A stretch of 64,000 bases of DNA. Source: JBBCJR01 sp037190805 (GTDB lineage Bacteria > Pseudomonadota > Alphaproteobacteria > Sphingomonadales > Sphingomonadaceae). The notes beneath the pieces were generated by a model that was not told where the DNA came from, did no database searches, and saw only the letters and a program-made list of their open reading frames with translations. The stretch lies in NCBI GenBank assembly GCA_037190805.1, contig JBBCJR010000007.1, forward strand, positions 124,001 to 188,000, read 5' to 3'. Position 1 is the first letter of the stretch. Each line of letters starts with the position of its first letter. The position numbers were made by a program, and so were the translations under genes. Below, piece after piece: positions 43,632 to 51,485 of the stretch.

Positions 43632-46600
43632 TGACCGACGACGGCGACCCGCCGCCACAGGCGCCGATCCGCCGTCGGCGCCGCACGATCCGCGCGCTGG
43701 CGATCGTCGGGCTGATCGCCTTCAATCTGGCGCTGGCCCTGGGCCTGTCGATCCTGGCGCTGGACACCGGCCCGGGCCGGCGCTTCGTTGCCGACCGGAT
43801 CGCGGCCCTCAGCCCGACCTCTGGCCTGAAAATCCAGATCGGCCGGATCGAGGGGTCGGTTTATGGCCGGATGACGCTGCGTGACCTGCGCCTCTCCGAC
43901 CCCAAGGGCGTGTTTTTGGAAGCGCCCGCTGCGACGCTGGACTGGCGCCCGATCGGCTGGCTGTCCAATCGCCTCGACATTCGCGAGCTGAGAAGTCCGC
44001 TTGTCCGCCTCCATCGCCTGCCAAAGTTGAACCCCACCGATCGCAAGGGGCCAATCCTCCCCGGCTTCGATATCCATGTCGGCAAGCTGGCCCTGACCCG
44101 GTTGTGGCTGGGACCGGCGCTGGGGGGCACGCCGCGTGTGGCGACGGCGCTTGGCGCCGCCGATATCCGGGGCGGCCGGGCCCTCGTCGACCTTGCAGCC
44201 CAGGTTGCCGGCGGCGGCGACCGGATCGCCATCAAGCTGGATGCCGAACCCGACCGCGACCGCTTCGACCTGTCGGCCCGCATATTGGCGCCGATGGGCG
44301 GTGTCCTGACCCGCATGACAGGACTCGGCCGACCGCTGGACGTCAACCTCGACGGTGACGGCAGCTGGACCCGTTGGGAAGGCCGGCTCGACGCGCGGCT
44401 GGGTGACACCGCGCTGGCCCATTTCGACCTCGGCATGGCCGGCGGGCGTTTCACCCTGTCCGGCACCGCGCGTCCGTCGGAGATCACGCAGGGCAAGCTC
44501 CAGCGGCTGACGGCCCCGGCGGTTCTGGTCACCGCCGCCGGAACGCTTGCCGACCGCCGCCTGGATGCAAGCCTGTCACTCCGATCAAGCGCGGTGACGC
44601 TGGCCGCCAGCGGCGTCGTCGATCTCGCCGGCAAGGGGTTCGACGGCGTTCAGGTGGAAGGGCAATTGCTGCGCCCGGCCGCGCTGTTCCCCAATATGGG
44701 CGGCCGACCGGTCAAGCTGACCGCGACCCTGTCCGGCGCCCTCGCCGGGCCGGAGGTCGACTATCGGCTGACTTCGCCCTTCACCAGCTTTGACCAGACC
44801 GGGTTCCAGAATGTCCGCATCTCGGGCCGAGCCAATCTGGCGGGCGCGCGCAAGACGATCCCCGTGCTGCTCACGGCGTCCGCCGTCACCGGGGTCGGGG
44901 ATGTCGCCGGGGGGTTGCTCAGGAACCTCAGGGTTCAGGGGCCGCTGACGGTCGAGTGGCCCCGTGCCACCGGCGACCGGCTGATGCTGACGTCGGATCG
45001 GCTGCAGGGCAGGTTGGGTTTCAATCTCGATCTCGTCACCGGCCGGTTCGACGTCAGCATCCTTGGCGGGCTCGCCCGCTACGTGATCCCTGGCCTCGGC
45101 ATCGTCGATGTCGAGACCCGTCTGAAGCTGGTGCCGGCAGGTCCACGCGGGGTTTTTCTGAGCGGCACGGCCCGCGCCCATGTGCGTCAGCTGGACAACG
45201 CCTTCTTCCGCTCGCTGACAGGCGGCCTTCCGGTCATCGACGCCCAGCTGCACCGCGGGCCCGACCGTCGGATCGTCTTCGACTCGCTCCGCCTCGTCGC
45301 GCCCGACATCAGCCTTACCGGCGGGGGCGTCCGCCGCCCCGACGGCACCTTCGAGATTCGGGGACGTGGCACTCAGAGCCGCTATGGCGAGGTCGAGCTG
45401 GCGCTGGACGGCGACATCAGCCGGCCAACCGTCGACCTCGTGCTGGCCCGCCCCGGCCTCGGCGTCGGCCTCGCCGCCGTCGCGGTCCGCCTCGACCCGA
45501 ATGCGGAGGGTTGGCGCTATGCCGCCCACGGCCAATCGCTGATCGGCCCGTTTGTCACCGACGGCCAGCTGATCACACCTGCCGGACAGCCCCTTGTCGT
45601 CGACATCGCCCGGCTGGACGCGGCAGGCGTCTCGACGCGCGGACGTCTGATCTCCCGCGAGGCGGGATTCGAGGGCGAGCTGACCTTGGGCGGAGGCGGC
45701 GTCACCGGACGACTGCTGCTCAGGCCGCAAGACGGCGTCCAACGGATCGAGGCGCATGTCGCGGCCAACGGCGCCGATTTTCCCGGCCCGCCCCCGATCC
45801 GCATCAATCGCGGCCGGCTGGACGGCGTGTTCCTGCTGCACCCGGAGGGCCCGTCGATCGAGGCGACGGCCAGCGGGCGTGGCCTGGGGCGGGGTGGCAT
45901 CACCTTCGCACGTTTCGATGGCAAGGCCTCTCTGCGCGCCGGGCGCGGAACCATAACCGCGACCGTCGCCGGCAATCGCGGGGCCGCCTATACCGTCGAG
46001 ACCAAAGCCGAGGTGACGCCGGACCGCGTTAGCCTCGACCTCTCCGGCACGCTCGACCGGCGACCGATCCGCCTCACGCGCCCGGCGGTGATCAGCCGCA
46101 CCGGCGAAGGCTGGGCGCTGGCGCCGACGGGGCTCAGCTTCGGCGGTGGTGCAGCCACCTTCTCGGGCCGTTTCGGCGATCAAGCGGTGATCGACGCGCG
46201 GATGCAGACAATGCCGCTCACCATCCTCAACATCATCAACCCGCGCCTGCGCCTTGCCGGCGACGCGAGCGGGGCGTTGCACCTCAACCTGCCGCGACGC
46301 GGCGGCACGCCCGGCGGCACCGCCAATCTGGTGGTGAAGGGCATGAGCCGGTCCGGCCTCGTTCTCTCCTCCCGTCCGGTCGATCTCGGCATCGTCGCCC
46401 AGCTGACAGGCAATCGCGCTGCGATGCGCGCGGTGGTGAAATCCGAAGGTCGGCTGATCGGACGTGGCCAGGCGCTGATCACACCGATTTCCGATGGGGA
46501 CGCCCTGTCGTTCGCTGACCGCCTGCTGGCAGCGCCGGTGACGGCGCAGTTGCGCTATAATGGTCCCGCCGACACGCTATGGCGGCTGACCGGGGTCGAG

Positions 46601-47818
46601 ACGATCGATCTCACCGGACCGCTGGCGGTATCCGCCGACGCCACCGGCCAGCTGGGCGACCCGGTGATCCGGGGGCAGGTGATCGCCAGTGGCACCCGGC
46701 TGGAAAGCGGCATTCTGGGAACCGTGGTGGACGGCATCAAGGCAACCGGCCGTTTCGATGGTTCACGGCTCGTCATCCCCAACTTCAGCGGCACCACGCC
46801 CGGCGGCGGCGGAGTCAGCGGTACGGCAACCTTCGATCTCGCCGCCGCCAACGGCTTCGGCATCGCCGTCGACGCCAATGCCGAGCGCGCCCGGCTGCTG
46901 GCCCGCGACGACGTGAAGGCGACGATCAGCGGGCCGCTGCGCATCCGTTCCGATGGCGACGGCGGGACGGTATCGGGCAATGTCACCATCAACCAGGGGT
47001 CTTACCGGTTCGGTACCGCCGCCACGACCGAGGTGCCCCGCCTCGAGGTCCGCCAGATCAACCGCCCCAGCGAGGACGAGGAGGTCGATCGTCCGGTCAA
47101 GCCATGGAGCCTCGATATCAAGGCGCGGGGCACCAGCCGGCTGATGGTGACCGGCCTCGGCCTCGATTCCGAATGGCGGGCCGACCTCGATCTCACCGGC
47201 CGTGCCGACCAGCCCGATATCCGCGGCTCCGCCAACCTTGTCCGCGGCACGTATGAATTTGCCGGTCGGCGGTTCGACCTCGAACGCGGCCTGATCCGCT
47301 TCACCGGCGGCTATCCGCCCGATCCGACTCTGGACATCGTCGCCGAAGCGAAGGTGACCGGCCTTAATGCGACGATCCGCGTCGGCGGTACGGGGCAGAA
47401 GCCGGAAATCAGCTTTGCCAGCATCCCCGCTCTGCCCGAGGACGAAGTCCTGTCACGGCTGCTGTTCGGCACGTCGATCGCCAATCTCTCCGCGCCCGAG
47501 GCCTTGCAACTGGCAGCCGCCGTCGCGTCGTTGCGGGGTGGTGGCGGGTCGGGCTTCAACCCCCTCAACCAGGTGGGCAAGGCGATCGGTGTCGATCGCC
47601 TGCGGATCGCACCCGGTAACGAAGCGACGGGCGAAGGGGCGATGCTATCGGCCGGAAAATATATCGGTCGGCGCGTCTATGTCGAAGTGGGATCGGACGG
47701 ACAGGGCAATTCCGCGACCCAGATCGAGGTCGAACTGACCCGCTGGCTGTCGGTTCTGTCCCGCCTGTCGACGCTGGGACAGACCAGCGTCAATGTCCGC
47801 GTATCGAGGGATTATTGA
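43631..47818 (+). CDS. tamB: Translocation and assembly module protein TamB
   Basis: This very large 1395-residue protein of the AsmA-like/DUF490 group has one N-terminal membrane helix (LAIVGLIAFNLALALGLSIL) and a long beta-taco groove. The C-terminal TamB domain has FAGRRFDLERGLIRFTGGYP, PEISFASIPALPEDEVLSRL and LFGTSIANLSAPEALQLAAA, and ends NVRVSRDY. TamB spans the periplasm and pairs with TamA; newer work on the family points to phospholipid transport. Length and operon position match other alphaproteobacteria. Confidence 0.95.
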   Translation: MTDDGDPPPQAPIRRRRRTIRALAIVGLIAFNLALALGLSILALDTGPGRRFVADRIAALSPTSGLKIQIGRIEGSVYGRMTLRDLRLSDPKGVFLEAPAATLDWRPIGWLSNRLDIRELRSPLVRLHRLPKLNPTDRKGPILPGFDIHVGKLALTRLWLGPALGGTPRVATALGAADIRGGRALVDLAAQVAGGGDRIAIKLDAEPDRDRFDLSARILAPMGGVLTRMTGLGRPLDVNLDGDGSWTRWEGRLDARLGDTALAHFDLGMAGGRFTLSGTARPSEITQGKLQRLTAPAVLVTAAGTLADRRLDASLSLRSSAVTLAASGVVDLAGKGFDGVQVEGQLLRPAALFPNMGGRPVKLTATLSGALAGPEVDYRLTSPFTSFDQTGFQNVRISGRANLAGARKTIPVLLTASAVTGVGDVAGGLLRNLRVQGPLTVEWPRATGDRLMLTSDRLQGRLGFNLDLVTGRFDVSILGGLARYVIPGLGIVDVETRLKLVPAGPRGVFLSGTARAHVRQLDNAFFRSLTGGLPVIDAQLHRGPDRRIVFDSLRLVAPDISLTGGGVRRPDGTFEIRGRGTQSRYGEVELALDGDISRPTVDLVLARPGLGVGLAAVAVRLDPNAEGWRYAAHGQSLIGPFVTDGQLITPAGQPLVVDIARLDAAGVSTRGRLISREAGFEGELTLGGGGVTGRLLLRPQDGVQRIEAHVAANGADFPGPPPIRINRGRLDGVFLLHPEGPSIEATASGRGLGRGGITFARFDGKASLRAGRGTITATVAGNRGAAYTVETKAEVTPDRVSLDLSGTLDRRPIRLTRPAVISRTGEGWALAPTGLSFGGGAATFSGRFGDQAVIDARMQTMPLTILNIINPRLRLAGDASGALHLNLPRRGGTPGGTANLVVKGMSRSGLVLSSRPVDLGIVAQLTGNRAAMRAVVKSEGRLIGRGQALITPISDGDALSFADRLLAAPVTAQLRYNGPADTLWRLTGVETIDLTGPLAVSADATGQLGDPVIRGQVIASGTRLESGILGTVVDGIKATGRFDGSRLVIPNFSGTTPGGGGVSGTATFDLAAANGFGIAVDANAERARLLARDDVKATISGPLRIRSDGDGGTVSGNVTINQGSYRFGTAATTEVPRLEVRQINRPSEDEEVDRPVKPWSLDIKARGTSRLMVTGLGLDSEWRADLDLTGRADQPDIRGSANLVRGTYEFAGRRFDLERGLIRFTGGYPPDPTLDIVAEAKVTGLNATIRVGGTGQKPEISFASIPALPEDEVLSRLLFGTSIANLSAPEALQLAAAVASLRGGGGSGFNPLNQVGKAIGVDRLRIAPGNEATGEGAMLSAGKYIGRRVYVEVGSDGQGNSATQIEVELTRWLSVLSRLSTLGQTSVNVRVSRDY

Positions 47819-47825
47819 GTGGGCG

Positions 47826-48986
47826 TCAACGGTGGCCGCCCGCCATTTGTCGTTCCCTCTTCGGATCGTCCGCCAGCGCCAAGGCGGCGAAACCGGTCGC
47901 GGTGTCGGTCATGAACAGATAGGCGTCGGACGTCGGCTGGCGCTGTTTGTTGATGGATGCGGCGGGCACTCCTCCACTGACGCTGTTCTGATGCGCCACC
48001 AGCCAATCCCTCGCTCTGCGCAGCGGCGGCGCCTGTTGGGCGAGCCCCGCATCCTTCAGCGCCAAGGTGATCATCGCCGTAGCGAATCCATCGCTGACAT
48101 CGGCGATGCTGCTGCCGTCTGCCCGTTGCCAGGATGAAAGCGACGTGAGACTCCACCCGCCATCGGCCCCCTGTGCCGCCACCAGTCCGTCGATGGTCGT
48201 CCGTCGTTGCGCTTCATCGAGAATGCCGTGGAGATGGCTGTCCGCCCATAGCACCAGCATGCGCGTGAACAGCGACGATTCGCGACCGAACGCCGAACGC
48301 AGGTAGAGCCTGAGCGCCTCCACATTACTCGCGATATCTGGCGACGAGGCATAGTCGTCGGGGGCGCGAGCGACTGCCACCGCCGCCAGCGTGGCCCCCC
48401 AATAGGTCGCCGTTTCCGATTCCCAAGGCTCCAGTCCGAAATCAAGCCACGGAAAACCGCCCTTCAGATCGCTGACCTGCATCTGCAACGGCCACATATT
48501 GGCGAAGGCGCGGCGGCTATCCGCGCTCAGGCCGCCTCTCCGCTCCTCGTCTCGGACCACCAGGAACAAGGCGTTCAAAACCGCCTCTACGGATCGGGAC
48601 TGGCTGCTCCGCGGCAGGCCGACCAACTGGTCGAGATAAAATGGTTCGACCTCGCGCCACATGTTCACCCGCTTGACGATGTCGGCATACATGGCCTGCT
48701 CCACCACCGTCTGGCCGCTTTCGCCGAGCGCCCGACGGAGCGCGGGCCGGGCCAGCGCATAGGGCAGCCCGGTGTGACATGAGATGCAGCGCGTCCCGTG
48801 ATCCCGTTCCGATTTTGGCCATGACCGCCACCAATCCAGGCGCTGGTCGAGATAGCGCGCCGCGGCGGCGGCATTCCAGCCGGCAGGTCGTCCCTGCGCT
48901 GCTGTGTTCATCCTGCCGGTGGCAACCGCAGCGCCCAAAGCAGCCGAAACAATGGCGACCCCGACAAAAACGAGCTTGGTCTTCAT
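47826..48986 (-). CDS. Secreted protein with one c-type heme motif and an alpha-toroid (terpene-cyclase-like) domain
   Basis: This 386-residue protein begins with a signal or anchor (TKLVFVGVAIVSAALGAAV). CISCH at 67-71 is a single CxxCH heme-attachment motif. The rest is a series of helical repeats resembling the squalene-cyclase/prenyltransferase toroid: FGLEPWESETATYWGATLAA, VAAQGADGGWSLTSLSSWQ (QW-like), VSDGFATAMITLALKDAG and TDTATGFAALAL. The DxDD motif of squalene-hopene cyclase is not seen, so cyclase activity is doubtful. It converges on tamB and is flanked by an AT-rich region. I do not know its function; a periplasmic electron-transfer or lipid-binding role is only a guess. Confidence 0.75.
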   Translation of the reverse strand: MKTKLVFVGVAIVSAALGAAVATGRMNTAAQGRPAGWNAAAAARYLDQRLDWWRSWPKSERDHGTRCISCHTGLPYALARPALRRALGESGQTVVEQAMYADIVKRVNMWREVEPFYLDQLVGLPRSSQSRSVEAVLNALFLVVRDEERRGGLSADSRRAFANMWPLQMQVSDLKGGFPWLDFGLEPWESETATYWGATLAAVAVARAPDDYASSPDIASNVEALRLYLRSAFGRESSLFTRMLVLWADSHLHGILDEAQRRTTIDGLVAAQGADGGWSLTSLSSWQRADGSSIADVSDGFATAMITLALKDAGLAQQAPPLRRARDWLVAHQNSVSGGVPAASINKQRQPTSDAYLFMTDTATGFAALALADDPKRERQMAGGHR

Positions 48987-49057
48987 TGCGCCACCATAAT
49001 GCAGACGGGATGACGCAGAACTTTAAATGACGATCGACTACGAAATCAACATTTCTT

Positions 49058-49076
49058 GAATATTGATTCAATATTC
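49058..49076. repeat. Perfect 9-bp inverted repeat upstream of the heme/toroid gene
   Basis: GAATATTGA-T-TCAATATTC is a perfect dyad with a single central base, 72 bases upstream of the minus-strand gene start at 48986. No T-run follows, so it is not a terminator. It looks like an operator. Confidence 0.6.
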
Positions 49077-49100
49077 TGGCGATGAAAGGTTGGAGAAAGC

Positions 49101-49119
49101 TTCGTGAAAGATTCACGAA
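49101..49119. repeat. Second inverted repeat, 8-bp arms
   Basis: TTCGTGAA-AGA-TTCACGAA is a perfect dyad with a 3-base spacer, 25 bases beyond the first repeat. Shorter dyads follow at 49127-49138 (GAAAT-CC-ATTTC) and 49169-49184 (CCATCC-GTCT-GGATGG). Confidence 0.6.
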
Positions 49120-49247
49120 AGCATATGAAATCCATTTCGATTTCTATGTTGATCGAAAGACCAATGCTCCATCCGTCTGGATGGATTTACGCAAGCGGAT
49201 AGGCAGGCGCGGAAACCATGCCGAGTCACTGCAAGCCAAATGGAGAA

Positions 49248-49325
49248 TGGGGCGATCGACGGGGATTGAACCCGCAACCTCCGGTACCACAAACCGGCGC
49301 TCTAACCAATTGAGCTACGATCGCC
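49248..49325 (-). tRNA. tRNA-His (GTG anticodon)
   Basis: On the minus strand the sequence starts GGCGATCGTAGCTCAATTGG and folds into a cloverleaf. The anticodon stem CCGGT/ACCGG carries a loop with GTG, the T arm has GGTTCAATC, and the acceptor strand ends CGATCGCC followed by an encoded CCA. The acceptor stem has eight pairs, including the extra G at position -1 opposite C73 that identifies histidine tRNAs. Confidence 0.96.
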
Positions 49326-49390
49326 ACGCGAAAGGCGCAGATAGGTCCGGCGGCCATGTGCGGTCAAGCGCCTTTACCAGAAGGCCAGTC

Positions 49391-49407
49391 TGCCAACTTT
49401 TTAGGCA
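49391..49407. promoter_or_regulatory. NtrC-like dyad 1 upstream of glnB
   Basis: TGCCAACTTTTTAGGCA is a 17-bp element whose TGCC and GGCA ends are inverted, the same length as the NtrC consensus TGCACC-N5-GGTGCA. Its centre is about 118 bases upstream of the predicted sigma-54 start site. Confidence 0.45.
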
Positions 49408-49421
49408 ACATTCCGCGCAGG

Positions 49422-49438
49422 TGCCCAACATGCGGGCA
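49422..49438. promoter_or_regulatory. NtrC-like dyad 2 upstream of glnB
   Basis: TGCCCAACATGCGGGCA is a second 17-bp dyad (TGCCC/GGGCA arms) whose centre is 31 bases, close to three helical turns, from the first. It lies about 87 bases upstream of the predicted start site. Confidence 0.5.
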
Positions 49439-49490
49439 GTCGATGCCTCCCGCGCCAGCGAAAAGGCCCGGCCTTTGGCGAGAGTCGACT

Positions 49491-49505
49491 TGGCATGATT
49501 GCTGC
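49491..49505 (+). promoter_or_regulatory. Sigma-54 (RpoN) promoter of glnBA
   Basis: TGGCATGATTGCTGC matches the sigma-54 consensus TGGCACG-N4-TTGCA. The -24 GG (49492-49493) and -12 GC (49504-49505) have exactly the required spacing. Transcription would start near 49517, 37 bases before the glnB GTG. This is the expected control of PII and glutamine synthetase by nitrogen status. Confidence 0.75.
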
Positions 49506-49553
49506 GATACGCGCGATGGGTCAGCCTGACGGCGCCCCCAGAGGAACAGAACC

Positions 49554-49892
49554 GTGAAGAAGATCGAAGCCATCATCAAACCGTTCAAGCTGGACGAGGT
49601 GAAGGAAGCGCTCCACGAAGTGGGCGTCAGCGGCATCACCGTGACCGAAGCCAAGGGGTTCGGCCGCCAGAAGGGGCACACCGAGCTTTATCGGGGTGCC
49701 GAGTATATCGTCGACTTCCTGCCCAAGGTCCGTCTTGAGGTCGTGGTCGACGACAATCTGGCGCCGCGCGTGGTGGAGGCAATCCAGTCCGCCGCTCACA
49801 CTGGGCGGATCGGCGATGGCAAGATCTTCCTCTACACGGTCGAGGACGCAGTCCGCATCCGCACCGGCGAGCGCGGCCTCGACGCCATCTGA
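49554..49892 (+). CDS. glnB: Nitrogen regulatory protein P-II
   Basis: GlnB is a small trimeric signal protein reporting 2-oxoglutarate, ATP/ADP and, through uridylylation, glutamine. The 112-residue sequence has MKKIEAIIKPFKLDEVKEAL, the T-loop ELYRGAEYIVDF with the uridylylated Tyr51, and TGRIGDGKIF and IRTGERGLDAI near the C-terminus. The start is GTG 49554, preceded by AGAGGAA. It is first in a glnB-glnA operon behind a sigma-54 promoter. Confidence 0.97.
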   Translation: MKKIEAIIKPFKLDEVKEALHEVGVSGITVTEAKGFGRQKGHTELYRGAEYIVDFLPKVRLEVVVDDNLAPRVVEAIQSAAHTGRIGDGKIFLYTVEDAVRIRTGERGLDAI

Positions 49893-49954
49893 CTCCTCAG
49901 TCCCAACACCACCGGCACGACCGGCCAACCACCGCAGAGCAAGGAACGCGCACC

Positions 49955-51367
49955 ATGGCGAACGACGCCAACAAGATCCTGAAGATGATCAAGGACAAGG
50001 AGATCGAGTGGATCGACCTGCGCTTCACCGATCCCAAGGGCAAGTGGCACCATCTGTCGATGTGCGCTGGCGTCATCGACGAGGACAACCTCACCGACGG
50101 TTTCATGTTCGACGGCTCGTCGATCGACGGCTGGAAGGTGATCAACGAATCCGACATGGTTCTGAAGCCGGATCTGGACGCCGTCTATGTCGATCCGTTC
50201 TCGGCCACGCCGATGCTGATCCTGATCTGCGATATCGTCGATCCGGGCACGGGTGAGCTTTACGCCCGCGATCCGCGCTCGATCGCCAAGCGCGCCGAGG
50301 CCTATGTCAAGTCGACCGGCATCGGCGACACCGTCTATGTCGGTCCCGAGGCCGAGTTCTTCATGTTCGACGACGTGCGGTTCGAGAACACCTATTCGTC
50401 GAGCTATTATAAGCTCGACGACATCGAGCTGCCCGGCAACACCAGCCGCGATTATGAAGGCGGCAACATGGGCCACCGTCCCCGTGCCAAGGGCGGCTAT
50501 TTCCCGGTCGCGCCAGTGGACAGCGCCGTCGACATCCGCGCCGAGATGGTCTCAACCCTCATCGAACTCGGCCTGCCGATGGACAAGCACCATCACGAGG
50601 TCGCCGCCGCCCAGCACGAACTCGGCATGTTGTTCGGATCACTGACCGAAACCGCCGACCGCATGCAGCTTTATAAATATGTCGTGCACCAGGTCGCCCA
50701 TGCCTATGGCAAGACCGCGACCTTCATGCCCAAGCCGATCAAGGAGGATAACGGCTCGGGCATGCACGTCCACCTGTCGATCTGGGAAAAGGGCAAGCCG
50801 CTGTTCGCCGGCAATGGCTATGCCGGGCTGTCGGACACCGCCCTTTACTTCATCGGCGGCATCATCAAGCATGCCAAGGCGGTCAATGCCTTCACCAATC
50901 CGTCGACCAACAGCTACAAGCGTCTGGTGCCGGGTTATGAAGCGCCGGTTCTGCTCGCCTACTCGGCACGCAACCGTTCGGCTTCATGCCGTATCCCCTA
51001 TGGCACTGGCGCCAAGGCCAAGCGGGTCGAGGTGCGTTTCCCCGACGCCACCGCCAATCCCTATCTGTGCTACGCGGCGCTGCTGATGGCGGGGCTCGAC
51101 GGTATCCAGAACCGGATTCATCCGGGCGAGGCGATGGACAAGAATCTCTACGATCTACCCCCCGCCGAGCTGGCCGAGGTGCCGACGGTATGCGCATCGC
51201 TCCGCGAAGCACTGGATGAACTGGACAAGAACCGTGCCTTCCTGACCCGTGGCGACGTGTTCACCGACGACCAGATCGATGCTTATATCGAAATCAAGCG
51301 GGCCGAGGTCGCCCGCTGGGAAATGACGCCCAGCCCGGTCGAATTCGACATGTACTATTCGGCCTGA
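49955..51367 (+). CDS. glnA: Glutamine synthetase, type I
   Basis: GlnA (470 residues) forms glutamine from glutamate and ammonia as a dodecamer. It has MFDGSSIDGWKVINESDM, GPEAEFFMFDDVRF, NGSGMHVHLSIWEKG and the adenylylation site Tyr399 in NLYDLPPAE, so activity should be under GlnE control. It lies 62 bases downstream of glnB, and a strong terminator follows. Confidence 0.98.
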   Translation: MANDANKILKMIKDKEIEWIDLRFTDPKGKWHHLSMCAGVIDEDNLTDGFMFDGSSIDGWKVINESDMVLKPDLDAVYVDPFSATPMLILICDIVDPGTGELYARDPRSIAKRAEAYVKSTGIGDTVYVGPEAEFFMFDDVRFENTYSSSYYKLDDIELPGNTSRDYEGGNMGHRPRAKGGYFPVAPVDSAVDIRAEMVSTLIELGLPMDKHHHEVAAAQHELGMLFGSLTETADRMQLYKYVVHQVAHAYGKTATFMPKPIKEDNGSGMHVHLSIWEKGKPLFAGNGYAGLSDTALYFIGGIIKHAKAVNAFTNPSTNSYKRLVPGYEAPVLLAYSARNRSASCRIPYGTGAKAKRVEVRFPDATANPYLCYAALLMAGLDGIQNRIHPGEAMDKNLYDLPPAELAEVPTVCASLREALDELDKNRAFLTRGDVFTDDQIDAYIEIKRAEVARWEMTPSPVEFDMYYSA

Positions 51368-51395
51368 CGCCGCCTCTCATCTTCGGGTGATGAAA

Positions 51396-51424
51396 CGCCC
51401 GGCGGCCCGGCCGCCGGGCGTTTT
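51396..51424 (+). terminator. Rho-independent terminator of glnBA
   Basis: CGCCCGGCGG and CCGCCGGGCG form a perfect 10-bp GC stem around a 5-base loop and are followed by TTTT, 28 bases after the glnA stop. Confidence 0.9.
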
Positions 51425-51485
51425 CCGTCTTGCTGGCCGCAAGGTAGTCCTTGCCTCTGCTGCAGTGCATCAATAGGACCTTGTG

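Noticed and set aside
41865..43658. 597-codon minus-strand frame within tamA
   Set aside because: Antisense to a well-supported TamA gene; no recognisable protein.
44585..46282. 565-codon minus-strand frame within tamB
   Set aside because: Antisense to TamB; the length results from codon bias in high-GC DNA.
48987..49325. Possible integrative element attached to the 3' end of tRNA-His
   Set aside because: The AT-rich stretch abuts the tRNA 3' end, but there is no integrase gene and no direct repeat of the tRNA end on the far side of the heme/toroid gene.
49082..49498. Plus-strand 138-codon frame between the heme/toroid gene and glnB
   Set aside because: It runs through the antisense strand of tRNA-His and through the NtrC-like dyads and the start of the sigma-54 promoter; codon use is unlike the neighbours.
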